64,000 nucleotides of DNA from Streptomyces sp. Je 1-369 (GCF_026810505.1 NZ_CP101750.1:1021448-1085447); one strand, 5' to 3'. Shown: positions 42,772 through 52,237, counted from the first letter of the stretch. Made by a program: numbers and translations. Notes: a model not told the origin generated them from the letters alone.

Positions 42772-43551
42772 ATGACTGCTGAAAGTACCCCTCCGGCGGC
42801 GCACGGCCGCGAATCCCAGCACCTTTCCGGCGGCCACCGCACTCCGGAGGCCGATGCGACTCCCGGCCCGCCCGTCCGGCGGGCGAGTGCCACCCCGGAA
42901 GACGCCCTTCAGGGCGCGGCGGCCGCGCTGAAGCCGAGAATGCGAGGCTGGCTGCACGCCGGGGTGGTCCCCCTCGCGCTGGTCGGCGGCATCGTCCTGA
43001 TCGCCCTTGCCCGCTCCGCGGCGGTGGTCGCCGCCTGCTCCGTGTACGCGCTGTCGGCCTGCTTGCTGTTCGGTACCAGTGCGCTCTACCACCGCGGGAC
43101 GTGGGGATCGCGCGGCGAGGCCGTCCTGCGGCGGCTGGACCACGCGAACATCTTCCTGATCATCGCCGGCACGTACACCCCCCTCGCGGTACTGCTGTTG
43201 CCCGCGGGGCAGCAGCGGATCCTGCTGTTCCTGGTGTGGGGCGGAGCCACGGCCGGCATCGCGTTCCGCGTCTTCTGGATCAATGCCCCGCGCTGGCTCT
43301 ACACCCTGTGCTACATCGCCCTGGGCTGGGCCGCCGTCTTCTACCTCCCCGAATTCGCACGCACCGGCGGCACCACGGTGGTCGCACTCGTCGTCACCGG
43401 CGGCCTCCTCTACACCGCGGGCGCCGCCGTGTACGGCCTCAAGCGCCCCGATCCCTGGCCGCGCTGGTTCGGCTTCCACGAGGTCTTCCACACGCTCACC
43501 ATCGCCGCGTTCACCGCGCACTACACAGCCATCCTGATGGGAGCCACCTGA
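42772..43551 (+). CDS. Haemolysin III family (PAQR/YqfA) membrane protein
   Basis: A 259-residue protein with a disordered N-terminal 55 residues and seven hydrophobic segments. The family metal-site residues are visible as GTSALYHRGTW, RRLDHANIFLIIAGTYTP and GFHEVFHTLTIAAFTAHY. Members are integral membrane proteins, probably zinc-dependent hydrolases. ATG 42772 was chosen because the GTG just before it is in another frame. Confidence 0.9.
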   Translation: MTAESTPPAAHGRESQHLSGGHRTPEADATPGPPVRRASATPEDALQGAAAALKPRMRGWLHAGVVPLALVGGIVLIALARSAAVVAACSVYALSACLLFGTSALYHRGTWGSRGEAVLRRLDHANIFLIIAGTYTPLAVLLLPAGQQRILLFLVWGGATAGIAFRVFWINAPRWLYTLCYIALGWAAVFYLPEFARTGGTTVVALVVTGGLLYTAGAAVYGLKRPDPWPRWFGFHEVFHTLTIAAFTAHYTAILMGAT

Positions 43552-43885
43552 CCAGCGACAGCCGAGCCCGCCGCACCGCGTAAAAAAGACGCGCCCTGTT
43601 ACTCGCCTATCTATTGCGGCCGGATGAGGTTTTGGCATGCCACGTGGAGAGTATTCCTAACCGACGCAAGCGGAATGCCGTCAGCAATCGGACGCTCACC
43701 GTTCCCGCATGCTACTGTCGGATCCAGTTGCAGTTGTGGTTCCCAAAAACTTCGACGCCGGCGTCCGCATTCAGCTGCGGAAAGCATTCTGTATTTCCGG
43801 TTGTTCTCCGGGCGGGGCATCATCGCGGCGACCCGGTGTCCGTGGATTGCGGGTGCCGGTGTACTGCCCCAGAAGGAGATATGAC
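43552..43885 (+). promoter_or_regulatory. Long AT-richer leader of the cold-shock gene
   Basis: This 334-bp stretch is clearly less GC-rich than the rest of the window (GTAAAAAAGACG; TTCCTAACCGACGC; CAAAAACTTCGACG) and has no convincing gene. Long structured leaders that melt or refold with temperature are typical of cspA-type genes. It ends in AAGGAG 7 nt before the start. The promoter position was not resolved. Confidence 0.45.
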
Positions 43886-44089
43886 ATGGCGTCCGGCACT
43901 GTGAAGTGGTTCAACGCGGCCAAGGGATTCGGCTTCATCGAGCAGGACGGCGGAGGTGCCGATGTGTTCGCCCACTTCTCGAACATCGCCGCCCAGGGCT
44001 TCCGCGAACTGCTCGAAGGGCAGAAGGTCACCTTCGACCTCGTGCCGAGCCAGAAGGGCCCGACGGCCGAGAACATCGTTCCCGCCTGA
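43886..44089 (+). CDS. Cold-shock protein (CspA family)
   Basis: A 67-residue single-strand nucleic-acid-binding protein: [20 protein letters not shown] carries RNP1 (KGFGFIEQ), and DVFAHFSNI carries RNP2. The length and motifs match the family exactly. AAGGAG precedes the ATG. It is followed by a strong hairpin terminator. It acts as an RNA chaperone. Confidence 0.97.
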   Translation: MASGTVKWFNAAKGFGFIEQDGGGADVFAHFSNIAAQGFRELLEGQKVTFDLVPSQKGPTAENIVPA

Positions 44090-44104
44090 CGCTGACGTGC
44101 ACTT

Positions 44105-44147
44105 CGCAGCTGGGGCCCGCATCCCTCGGGGTGCGGGCCCCAGCTGC
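44105..44147 (+). terminator. Strong hairpin terminator of the cold-shock gene
   Basis: A stem of about 20 bp (CGCAGCTGGGGCCCGCA on the left arm, complementary right arm, one mismatch) closed by a very short loop starts 15 bp past the csp stop codon. It is the most stable simple hairpin seen in the window. Confidence 0.85.
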
Positions 44148-44459
44148 GGGCATTTCCCCCGGTGACGCCAGCCGTGAGACCGCGCCGCCGCCCAGCTTCT
44201 CTTTAGAGGCGTACGCCTTCCCAGACCGCCCCCCATGACGTCCGGGATCTCACGCATATAGGGCGTCACCTATTTCACCGCATGCGCCGCGCACCGAATT
44301 CATCGCATGGCGAATGGTCTTTCGCATTCCATTTCAGCCCGTTCCTGAGATTCCCCGCGCCGCTCTTCCGCTGAGAGCCTTCCTTGATACGTGCCGTGTC
44401 GAGTAAGGCTCTCAAACGAATCCAACACGAAATCGATCCACCGCCACAGGAGGCACCGA
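44148..44459. other. Intergenic region before the CBS-domain gene
   Basis: A 312-bp region with AT-rich stretches (CACCTATTTCACCGCATGCG; GGTCTTTCGCATTCCATTTC) that should hold the promoter of the CBS-domain gene. AGGAGG lies at its 3' end. No gene, repeat or RNA motif was recognised. Confidence 0.4.
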
Positions 44460-44783
44460 TTGAAGCTGATTCCGACGCAGCCCCGCTCGACGCGCGTCAC
44501 CCTCGTACAGCAGACTCCGACGGACGCCATGGACGCCACGGACGCATGCGCACTACAGGTCTGCGACGACATGACCATAGAAGTCGCCCTGTCCGTCATG
44601 GCCGGCGCCCGCACCGGGCACCTGTTCATCTGCGAGAACGACGGCCTGTCCACGCAACTGGTCACCCAGGCCCAGCTCGCCGCGGTCCGTGACAGCCCCG
44701 AGTACACCGACAGGGTCCAACTGCGCGACATCCTCGACGGCAGCGGGCCGTCCGCAGGTCCTGCTCTGTACATGAATACTTAA
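44460..44783 (+). CDS. Small CBS-domain-like protein
   Basis: A 107-residue protein from TTG 44460, chosen because AGGAGG lies 7 nt upstream (CAGGAGGCACCGATTG). After a short leader the protein is CDDMTIEVALSVMAGARTGHLFICENDGLSTQLVTQAQLAAVRDSPEYTDRVQLRDILD, the shape of a single CBS motif. In Streptomyces such proteins often follow cold-shock genes. Function unknown. Its TAA stop is part of the first TTAACCGGTTC operator of the mannan locus. Confidence 0.7.
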   Translation: MKLIPTQPRSTRVTLVQQTPTDAMDATDACALQVCDDMTIEVALSVMAGARTGHLFICENDGLSTQLVTQAQLAAVRDSPEYTDRVQLRDILDGSGPSAGPALYMNT

Positions 44784-44790
44784 CCGGTTC
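44780..44790. promoter_or_regulatory. Predicted LacI operator, copy 1 (mannanase promoter)
   Basis: TTAACCGGTTC, one of three near-identical sites in the mannan locus, lies 219 bp upstream of the secreted mannanase gene and overlaps the stop codon of the CBS-domain gene. The central CG and dyad symmetry are typical of LacI-family operators. Confidence 0.6.
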
Positions 44791-45008
44791 CGCTCAAAGC
44801 GTTGTGCTGCCGCCGTCGGGCCCCTAATGTCGTGGCCGTCGCCGAGCGGAATGACCAGCACCAGCCCGCTGCCCCCTGCTTGTTGCAGGTCGGAGAGCGT
44901 GCCGACTGGCTCCCCGCGCGCCTGCGCCGCCCTGTTGTCATTCGTGCCGCGCGCTGTTCCGGGCTGCCCGAGTTCTGGTGCGCGCCCCCATCGAACCAGG
45001 AGCTGTAG

Positions 45009-46040
45009 ATGAGCCGCATTCGAGTCGCCGTCGCGACGGGCACCCTTCTCGCCGCCTGCGCCACCGTCCCCGCCGTCATCCCGTCCGCGCAGGCAGCCGC
45101 CGCCACACCTGGCTTCCACGTGCGGGACGGCCGGCTGCTGGACGCCAACAACAAGGACTTCGTGATGCGCGGCGTCAACCACGCGCACGCCTGGTATCCG
45201 AGCAAGACCAAGCAAGCGCTCAAGGACATCAAGGCCAAGGGCGCCAACACCGTACGCGTGGTGCTCGGCACCGGTGATCAGTGGACGAAGAACGACACCG
45301 CGGATGTCACCAGGGTCGTCTCCCAGTGCAAGGCGAACCGGCTGATCTGCGTCCTGGAAGCCCACGACACCACCGGCTACGGCGAAGCGGGCGCCGCCGT
45401 ACCGCTGTCCAAAGCCGTCGACTACTGGCTCAGTGTCAAGGGTGCCCTCGTCGGCCAGGAGAAGTACGTCCTGGTCAACATCGGCAACGAGCCGTACGGC
45501 AACACCCAGTACGCGGCCTGGACCAAGGACACCAAGAAGGCCATCAGCCGGCTCCGGTCCGCGGGCCTGGACCACACCCTCATGGTCGACGCCCCCAACT
45601 GGGGCCAGGACTGGTCCTTCACCATGCGCGACAACGCCGCCGGCGTCCTCGCCGCGGACCCCGACCGCAACACCGTCTTCGACGTCCACATGTACGGCGT
45701 CTACGACACCCCGGCCGAGGTCAGCGCCTACCTCAACCGGTTCACCGCCGCCAAGCTGCCCATCGTCGTGGGCGAGTTCGGCCATCTGCACTCCGACGGC
45801 AACCCGGACGAGAACGCCATCATGGCCACCGCCCAGTCGAAGGGCATCGGCTACCTGGGCTGGTCCTGGGGCGGCAACGGCAGCGGCGTCGAGTACCTCG
45901 ATCTGGTCCAGGACTTCGACGCGCGTCGGCTGACCGGCTGGGGCAAGCGGCTGTTCGACGGGACCAACGGCATCAAGGCCACCGCCAAGGAAGCCAGCGT
46001 CTTCGGCGGCTCTCGACAGCAGGACCTGCCCACCGCCTGA
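45009..46040 (+). CDS. Secreted GH5 endo-beta-1,4-mannanase
   Basis: A 343-residue secreted glycoside hydrolase. The signal peptide runs to about residue 32 (LLAACATVPAVIPSAQAAA). The catalytic acid/base is Glu161 in NIGNEPYGN and the nucleophile Glu256 in VVGEFGHLHS. RGVNHAHAWYP and VDAPNWGQDW are typical of mannanase subfamily GH5_8. A cellulase is the alternative, but the neighbouring beta-mannosidase favours mannan. There is no carbohydrate-binding module. GGAG precedes the ATG. Confidence 0.9.
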   Translation: MSRIRVAVATGTLLAACATVPAVIPSAQAAAATPGFHVRDGRLLDANNKDFVMRGVNHAHAWYPSKTKQALKDIKAKGANTVRVVLGTGDQWTKNDTADVTRVVSQCKANRLICVLEAHDTTGYGEAGAAVPLSKAVDYWLSVKGALVGQEKYVLVNIGNEPYGNTQYAAWTKDTKKAISRLRSAGLDHTLMVDAPNWGQDWSFTMRDNAAGVLAADPDRNTVFDVHMYGVYDTPAEVSAYLNRFTAAKLPIVVGEFGHLHSDGNPDENAIMATAQSKGIGYLGWSWGGNGSGVEYLDLVQDFDARRLTGWGKRLFDGTNGIKATAKEASVFGGSRQQDLPTA

Positions 46041-46052
46041 ACCATGGTTCAG
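46037..46052. promoter_or_regulatory. 16-bp perfect palindrome between the mannanase and first LacI genes
   Basis: CTGAACCATGGTTCAG includes the TGA stop of the mannanase gene and lies 79 bp before the first LacI gene. Its GAACC/GGTTC half-sites resemble those of the TTAACCGGTTCA sites but with 2 bp more in the centre. It is a candidate autoregulatory operator or a small hairpin. Confidence 0.45.
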
Positions 46053-46130
46053 TGACCGGATGAGCGCCCCTCAGCGGCCGACCGGTAAGGTCGGCCGCTG
46101 ATACGCGGAACCGGTACAGCAGGAGGGTGC

Positions 46131-47156
46131 ATGAAACGGCCGACGATCGCGGACATCGCGCGCCAGGCGGGAGTATCCAAGGTCGCGGTCTCCTACGCGC
46201 TCAACGACCAGCCGGGCGTCTCCGCACAGACCAGAGCGCGGGTCAAGGCCATCGCGCGGGAGGTCGGCTGGCGGCCCAGCAACGCCGCCCGCGCGCTGAA
46301 CGGCGCGCTGGCCCGCGCCGTGGGCCTGGCCGTGTGCCGACCCGCACGCACCCTCGGCGTCGAGCCCTTCTTCATGGAACTCATCAGCGGCATCGAGTCC
46401 GAGCTCGCCCCGCGCTCCATCGCGCTCATGCTGCAGACCGTCACCAGCCACGACGACGAGGTGGAGCTCTACCAGCGCTGGTGGGGCGAGGGCCGGGTGG
46501 ACGGTGCGCTGCTAGTGGACCTGCACGACGACGACACCCGCGTCCCCGCACTCGCGGCCCTGGACATGCCCGTGGTGGCTCTCGGTCCGCCGCACGCGGC
46601 CGGGACCGTGCCCGCCGTCTGGTCCGACGACGGAGCCAGCATCCGGGAAACGGTCGCCTACCTGGCGACTCTGGGGCACCGCAGCATCGCGCGCGTGGCG
46701 GGACTCGCCCGCCTCGCGCACACCACCGTGCGCGATGCCGCCTTCGAGGCGAGCTGCCGCGAGGCGGGCCTGCCCGAGCCCGCCGTGGTGCACACCGACT
46801 ATTCCGGTGAGGACGGAGCACAGGCCACGCGCAGGCTGCTCATCGCCCCGAGTCCTCCCACCGCGATCGTCTACGACAACGACATCATGGCCGTCGCGGG
46901 TCTGTCGGTCGCCCAGGAACTGAACCTGGAGGTGCCCCGCGACCTGTCCCTGGTGGCGTGGGACGACTCACCCTTCACCCAAGCCGTACGGCCGCAACTC
47001 ACCGCCCTGACGCGGGACATCTTCGACTACGGCGCCTGTGCCGCACGGACCCTGCTGGCCGCCGTCGACAAGGAACCCGTCGAGCACCTCCAGGTGACCG
47101 CCGCCCGTTTGGTGCCGCGCGCGAGCACCAGCCCGCCTCAACCCCGCCTGAGGTGA
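46131..47156 (+). CDS. LacI-family regulator 1
   Basis: A 341-residue repressor. The N-terminal HTH and hinge helix read PTIADIARQAGVSKVAVSYALNDQPGVSAQTRARVKAIAREVGWRPSNAARALNG. The effector domain contains CRPARTLGVEPFFMELISGIES and IVYDNDIMAVAGLSVAQELNLEVPRDLSLVAWDDSPF. It is a close paralogue of the LacI gene that converges on it. It probably senses a manno-oligosaccharide. Confidence 0.92.
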   Translation: MKRPTIADIARQAGVSKVAVSYALNDQPGVSAQTRARVKAIAREVGWRPSNAARALNGALARAVGLAVCRPARTLGVEPFFMELISGIESELAPRSIALMLQTVTSHDDEVELYQRWWGEGRVDGALLVDLHDDDTRVPALAALDMPVVALGPPHAAGTVPAVWSDDGASIRETVAYLATLGHRSIARVAGLARLAHTTVRDAAFEASCREAGLPEPAVVHTDYSGEDGAQATRRLLIAPSPPTAIVYDNDIMAVAGLSVAQELNLEVPRDLSLVAWDDSPFTQAVRPQLTALTRDIFDYGACAARTLLAAVDKEPVEHLQVTAARLVPRASTSPPQPRLR

Positions 47157-47188
47157 GCCGGTGCCTCGGCGGCCGACTGCTTGCTGAG

Positions 47189-48226
47189 TCAACTCCGCGG
47201 CGGGCGAAGTGCGGCTGTCGACGCACGAGGTCTGAGTGAGGGGACCCGTGGTGGGAGGGGTGATACCTCCCGCCCCGCGATGACGGCGAACAGCACGCGG
47301 GCGACCTGGGCACCAAAGCCGTGCACGTCGTGGCTCATCGCCGAAAGAGTCGGATGAGTGAGGCGACACAACTGGGAGTCGTCCCAGGCGAGCAGGGACA
47401 GGTCGTCCGGAACCGCGATGCCCATCTCGGCGGCGACACCGAGCCCGGCCACGGCCATGAGGTCGTTGTCGTAGACGATCGCTGTCGGCCGCTCGGGCCG
47501 CAGAAGCAGAGAACGGGTGGCACGAGCCCCTTCCTCACCGGCGAACCCCGTCGCCACCTGGACCCCGGGCCCCAGGCCGAGTCCCTGGAGAGTGTCGTGG
47601 AAGGCCCGTTCACGGATGGCACTGTGCCCCAGGTCGAGCGGGCCGCCCACCCGGGCGATGCGGCGGTGACCGAGAGCGGCGAGATAGCGCACCGCCTCGG
47701 CCACCGCGGTGGCATCGTCCGTCCACACCGAAGGGATGCCTCCGGTCAGATCGGGGCGACCGACCGCCACGGCCGGGATGCCGAGCCGTCCGAGCGGTTC
47801 GACCCGCGGATCCCCCTGGCGGAAGTCGACCAGGATGGATCCGCCGACCTGCCGTTCGCGCCACCACGTCTCCTGGAGGCGGACCTCGTCCTCCACGCTG
47901 CTGACCAGACGCAGCAGCAGTGAGCAGGACCGTTCGGCCAGGACGCTCTCGATGCCGGAGATGAACTCCATGTAGAACGGTTCGAGGCCGAGCAGCCGGG
48001 CCGGGCGGCACAGCGCGAGGCCGATCGTGTCGGACCGCTGCGTCGACAGGCTCCGGGCCGAGGAGTTGGGCGCCCAGCCCAGCTCCCTGGCAGCGGCGAA
48101 GATACGCTCCCGGGTGGGCTCGGCCAGGCCGGGCTTGTGGTTGAACGCGATCGACACCGCGCCCTTCGACACCCCCGCGGCGGCGGCGACGTCCTTGATG
48201 GTGACGCGTGGGGCAGGGGCAGTCAC
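47189..48226 (-). CDS. LacI-family regulator 2
   Basis: A 345-residue repressor with HTH VTIKDVAAAAGVSKGAVSIAFNHKPGLAEPTRERIFAAARELGWAPNSSARSLSTQ and effector domain with CRPARLLGLEPFYMEFISGIES. GTG 48226 overlaps the stop of the beta-mannosidase gene (GTGA), so it is translated with the gene it most likely controls. The paralogy with LacI 1 suggests a local duplication and divided control of import/hydrolysis and secretion genes. Confidence 0.92.
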   Translation of the reverse strand: MTAPAPRVTIKDVAAAAGVSKGAVSIAFNHKPGLAEPTRERIFAAARELGWAPNSSARSLSTQRSDTIGLALCRPARLLGLEPFYMEFISGIESVLAERSCSLLLRLVSSVEDEVRLQETWWRERQVGGSILVDFRQGDPRVEPLGRLGIPAVAVGRPDLTGGIPSVWTDDATAVAEAVRYLAALGHRRIARVGGPLDLGHSAIRERAFHDTLQGLGLGPGVQVATGFAGEEGARATRSLLLRPERPTAIVYDNDLMAVAGLGVAAEMGIAVPDDLSLLAWDDSQLCRLTHPTLSAMSHDVHGFGAQVARVLFAVIAGREVSPLPPRVPSLRPRASTAALRPPRS

Positions 48227-50634
48227 GCCGGTTCCACGCAGAAGAGGGCCGCGCGGAACGCGTTGGCGCCCACGCCCTCGGCGCCGTGCACACGAATGCG
48301 GGTCTGTTCGCCCGGCAGCAGCGTGATCAGGCCCCGGTCCGCGGTCGCGTGGGGGGCGAGGCGGTCGGGCTGGAGCAGCAGGTCGCGTACGACTGTGTGC
48401 GCACTCACCACGAGATCGACCGTGTCCCGGTTCTGGCCCACGGTCTCCACCGCGATGTCGAACCGCGGCGCCGGATAGTCGAACTCCTTGTCGCGGACGG
48501 GAAGATGCAGGGCACGCAGCCCGTCGGCGTCGGCCACCAGGTACTCCTTCGTCGCCCCCGTCGCGGGCCGCACCTCCGGCGGGGCCGGCAGCCGCAGGAC
48601 CTCGCGGGCCGGAACGGTGAACCCGAGCGAGACGCGGGTGGCGAGCGTGCCGTCGGTCCGCATCAGCCGCAGCGTCACGTCACACGTCCAGGGCTCGGCC
48701 GCTTGGTTGACCAGGACGAGCTCGGGGCCGTCGGGACCCGGCCGGAGGGTCAGGAGGCGGTCGGCGTACACGCGACGCAGTTCGTGGTGGAGCGGCTTGA
48801 GGCGGCCGTCGCCGTCGATCGCGGACCAGGAGCTGACCGGCCAGCAGTCGTTGATCTGCCACACGATGGTCCCGGCGCAGCGCGGCCAGTTGGCGCGCCA
48901 ATGCTCGATACCGGTGGCGACGGCGCGGGCCTGGACCACCTGGGTCAGGTAGTGCCAGCGGTCGAAGTCCCCGTCGGGCAGGGCGAAATGACGCTCGACG
49001 CCGCGGTTCAGCTTGCCGTTCCCGTCCTCGGCCTTCTGATGGTGCAGCATGCCGGGCGAGTCGGGCGCGAGGTCCTCGCCGGGCAGGGCGCGGCGCAGGG
49101 TGGCGAGAGCCGGGGGCGCCTGCCAGCCGAATTCCGAGACGAAGCGGGGCACGTTCTCCAGGTAGTCGGTGTAGTCCTGGCGGTTCCACACCTCCCACGA
49201 GTGGTACGTGCCGTGGTCGGGATCGTTGGGGTGGTGGTCCCAGGAGCCGGACCACGGGCTGCCCGCGCTGTACGCCCGCGTGGGGTCCAGCTCGGCGACG
49301 ACGCGCGGCAGGAGCCCCAGATAGTAGCCCTCGCCCCAGGAGTTTCCGGCGAGGGGCTGCTCCCAGTCCCAGTCCCGGAAGCCCCACAGGTTCTCGTTGT
49401 TGCCGTTCCACAGCACGAGGCTGGGGTGCGGCATGAGCCGTACGACGTTGTCGCGGGCCTCTGCCTCCACCTCGCCGCGCAGCGGCTGCTCCTCCGGGTA
49501 GGCGGCGCAGGCGAACAGGAAGTCCTGCCAGACCATCAGGCCGAGTTCGTCGCAGGCGTCGTAGAAGGCGTCGTCCTCGTAGATGCCGCCGCCCCAGATG
49601 CGGACCAGGTCGACGTTGGCGGCGGCGGTCTGCTCCAGGCGCGCGCGGTAGCGCTCGGGCGTGATCCGTGAGGGCAGTACGTCGTCGGGAATCCAGTTCA
49701 CGCCGCGTACGAAGACGCGCTCGCCGTTGACGACGAACGTGAACCCGGTCCCGTGCTCGTCGGCCGCGCGGTCCAGCTCGACGGTGCGGAAGCCGACCCG
49801 CCGCCCCCAGCCGTCCAGGGCCTCGTCGGCGTCGAGGAGGGTCAGTTCGATGTCGTACAGGGGCTGTTCGCCGTATCCACGCGGCCACCACAGTTCCACG
49901 TCCGGCACGTCGAGCACGAGCGTGACAGCGTTGCCATCGGCCACTGCGCGTGCCGAGACGCCCGCCACCGTGGCGTGCACGGCCAGCGGCCGACCGGCGC
50001 CGGAGGCGGCGCGTTCGAGGTCGACGCGGAGTTCCACCCGCCCCCGCGCCCCGTCCATGGTCACCAGCGGTCGCACCCGCGCGACGCGCGCCGTCGACCA
50101 GTGCTCGAGCCGGACCGGGCGCCACATGCCCGCGGTGACCACCGTCGGCCCCCAGTCCCAGCCGAAGTTGGCGGCCATCTTGCGGATGTACTGGAACGGC
50201 TCGGGATAGACGTTCGGCCGTTCACCGGTCAGTTCCCGCACGGAGGCGGCCTCGTCGTACGCGGAGGCGAACGTGACGTTCAGTTCCCCCGCGCGTCCCG
50301 TGACATCGAAGCGGTAGGTGCGGTGCATGTTTCGCGTGCGCCCCAACTCCTGCCCGCCCAGGACGATATGGGCGGCGGTGTCAAGGCCATCGAAGACCAG
50401 GTCGGTCCGCTCGTGTGCCGCGGCGCCGGGCGCGGCTTCGTCCAGCCGACGCGTGTAGGTCCACGCTCGCCGCCCCACCCACTCCACCTCGTGCTCGTTC
50501 GCACCGAGGAAGGGGTCGGGGATGAGGCCCGCGGTCAGCAGATCCGTGTGGATGCAGCCGGGGACGCGGGCTTCGAGGAGTCTCCCCTCGTGGCTGACAT
50601 GCCAGCCCTCGGTCAGCTGGACGATGTCCTTCAT
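48223..50634 (-). CDS. GH2 beta-mannosidase
   Basis: An 803-residue cytoplasmic glycoside hydrolase that would release mannose from imported manno-oligosaccharides. FGWDWGPTVVTAGMWRPVRLE, and WNGNNE with the acid/base Glu at about residue 411, are beta-mannosidase signatures. The nucleophile is in FVSEFGWQAPP at about residue 500. No signal peptide is seen. ATG 50634 has GGAG 6 nt upstream; a TTG at 50646 is less likely. It forms an operon with LacI 2 and is divergent from the sugar-importer genes. Confidence 0.93.
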   Translation of the reverse strand: MKDIVQLTEGWHVSHEGRLLEARVPGCIHTDLLTAGLIPDPFLGANEHEVEWVGRRAWTYTRRLDEAAPGAAAHERTDLVFDGLDTAAHIVLGGQELGRTRNMHRTYRFDVTGRAGELNVTFASAYDEAASVRELTGERPNVYPEPFQYIRKMAANFGWDWGPTVVTAGMWRPVRLEHWSTARVARVRPLVTMDGARGRVELRVDLERAASGAGRPLAVHATVAGVSARAVADGNAVTLVLDVPDVELWWPRGYGEQPLYDIELTLLDADEALDGWGRRVGFRTVELDRAADEHGTGFTFVVNGERVFVRGVNWIPDDVLPSRITPERYRARLEQTAAANVDLVRIWGGGIYEDDAFYDACDELGLMVWQDFLFACAAYPEEQPLRGEVEAEARDNVVRLMPHPSLVLWNGNNENLWGFRDWDWEQPLAGNSWGEGYYLGLLPRVVAELDPTRAYSAGSPWSGSWDHHPNDPDHGTYHSWEVWNRQDYTDYLENVPRFVSEFGWQAPPALATLRRALPGEDLAPDSPGMLHHQKAEDGNGKLNRGVERHFALPDGDFDRWHYLTQVVQARAVATGIEHWRANWPRCAGTIVWQINDCWPVSSWSAIDGDGRLKPLHHELRRVYADRLLTLRPGPDGPELVLVNQAAEPWTCDVTLRLMRTDGTLATRVSLGFTVPAREVLRLPAPPEVRPATGATKEYLVADADGLRALHLPVRDKEFDYPAPRFDIAVETVGQNRDTVDLVVSAHTVVRDLLLQPDRLAPHATADRGLITLLPGEQTRIRVHGAEGVGANAFRAALFCVEPA

Positions 50635-50703
50635 CAGCGGCTCCAATCAGACGGGCGCAGACCCTGGCCGTGCGCAATGCCCGCCAACCTAACGCCCAGC
50701 TGA

Positions 50704-50715
50704 TTAACCGGTCCA
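50704..50715. promoter_or_regulatory. Predicted LacI operator, copy 2 (beta-mannosidase side)
   Basis: TTAACCGGTCCA lies 70 bp upstream of the beta-mannosidase start. It matches copies 1 and 3 at 10 or more of 12 positions and fits control of the mannosidase-LacI operon. Confidence 0.65.
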
Positions 50716-50824
50716 GTCCCCCGAAGCACGCACCGTCACCCTGAACACCGCACCACAGCGGCTTCATTGGGGACAGAAGCCGGACCCACGAGTAACGATT
50801 ACGCATCGTGCCGGAAATCAGCAC

Positions 50825-50836
50825 TTTACCGGTTCA
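50825..50836. promoter_or_regulatory. Predicted LacI operator, copy 3 (importer side)
   Basis: TTTACCGGTTCA lies 67 bp upstream of the binding-protein gene, at nearly the same distance as copy 2 from its own gene, so each divergent promoter has its own site. Confidence 0.65.
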
Positions 50837-50902
50837 TGGATGGCTGACATAGTGCCGACAGCCGCTGGGTCCGAGCCGTAACCCTTGGAAGGAGTTGGGC
50901 AC

Positions 50903-52222
50903 ATGAGGAAGAAGCCGCTGAGCGCCGCGCTGCTTGCCACCGCGATGCTGACCGTCGCGGGATGTGGCGGAGGAGGGGGTTCTACGGGGGAGGCCGCGAC
51001 CGCGCCCTCGGACCCCGCCAAGGCGTCGGGGACCATCACCGTGCTGACCAACCGCACCGACTTGGTGCAGGACGGCACGATGGCGAAGTACGCCGCCGAG
51101 TTCAAGAAGACGCACCCCAAGGTGACGGTGAAGTTCCAGGGCATCACCGACTACGAGGGGGAGGTCAAGATCCGGATGAACACCGACAACTACGGTGACG
51201 TCCTGCTGATTCCCTCGGTGATAGCCAAGGGCGACTACCCGAAGTTCTTCGCCCCGCTCGGGGACACCGAGGACATGGCGAAGACCTACCGCTTCACCGG
51301 CAAGACCGATGTCCGCGGGAAGACGTACGGCATCGCCAACTTCGGCTCGGTCAACGGCCTGGTCTACAACAAGGCGGTGTGGAAGAAGGCCGGCATCACC
51401 GACTGGCCCACCACCCCGGCGCGGTTCCTCGACGATCTGCGACAGATCAAGGCGCGGACCGGCGCGACGCCGTACTACACCAACTTCAAGGACGGCTGGC
51501 CCCTGAGCAGCCCCTGGACCAACAGCGTCGGCTCGGTCAGCTGCGACGCGAAGGCGTCGGACGCCCTCGCCACCGCCGACAAGCCGTGGGCCAAGGGCAG
51601 CGACCTCAACGTCCTCGACTCCCTGCTCCACGACATCGTCCACGAGGAGATGTCGGAGAAGGACCCGACCACCACCAACTGGGAGACGTCCAAGACGGAC
51701 CTGGCCAAGGGGAAGACCGGCAGCATGCTGCTCGGCTCCTGGGCCGTGAACCAGATTCGCGACGCCGCCACGAAGGCGGGCCAGGACCCGGACGACATCG
51801 GCTTCATGCCCGTTCCGGTGCAGAAGGACGGCAAGTTCTGCGCCACGATGCTCTCGGACTACCAGCTGGCCGTGAACACGCACTCCGACAACAAGAGCGC
51901 CGCACGTGCCTGGATCGACTGGTTCACCGAGAAGTCCGGCTTCGCCGCCAAGGAAGGCGGGGTCTCCGCGCTGTCCTCGATGAGCTTCCCCGAGGTCCTC
52001 AAGCCTTACCAAGACAACGATGTCAAGCTCATCGAGCGCTCCGAGGCGAAGACCGAGCAGGTCAACGCCATCGACAACGCCTCCGAGATCGGCCTCGCCA
52101 AGCAGGACTACCGGCAGAAGCTGATCGACATCGCCCGCGGAGCCCAGGAGGGTTCCCTCCAGGACTACTTCGACGACCTCGACAAGCGCTGGGCCGACGC
52201 GGCCGCCACCGCCGGCAACTGA
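50903..52222 (+). CDS. Sugar-binding lipoprotein (SBP family 1)
   Basis: A 439-residue extracellular binding lipoprotein with lipobox VAGCGG at about residues 18-23. The mature domain (ITVLTNRTDLVQDGTMAKYAAEFKKTHPKVTVKFQGITDYEGEVKIRMNTDNYGDVLLIPS) is a carbohydrate-uptake (CUT1) type binding protein. GGAAGGAG precedes the ATG. The predicted ligand is a manno-oligosaccharide, from context. The gap after the gene holds a hairpin that would favour higher expression of this subunit. Confidence 0.9.
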   Translation: MRKKPLSAALLATAMLTVAGCGGGGGSTGEAATAPSDPAKASGTITVLTNRTDLVQDGTMAKYAAEFKKTHPKVTVKFQGITDYEGEVKIRMNTDNYGDVLLIPSVIAKGDYPKFFAPLGDTEDMAKTYRFTGKTDVRGKTYGIANFGSVNGLVYNKAVWKKAGITDWPTTPARFLDDLRQIKARTGATPYYTNFKDGWPLSSPWTNSVGSVSCDAKASDALATADKPWAKGSDLNVLDSLLHDIVHEEMSEKDPTTTNWETSKTDLAKGKTGSMLLGSWAVNQIRDAATKAGQDPDDIGFMPVPVQKDGKFCATMLSDYQLAVNTHSDNKSAARAWIDWFTEKSGFAAKEGGVSALSSMSFPEVLKPYQDNDVKLIERSEAKTEQVNAIDNASEIGLAKQDYRQKLIDIARGAQEGSLQDYFDDLDKRWADAAATAGN

Positions 52223-52237
52223 CCCGGACACGAGCAC

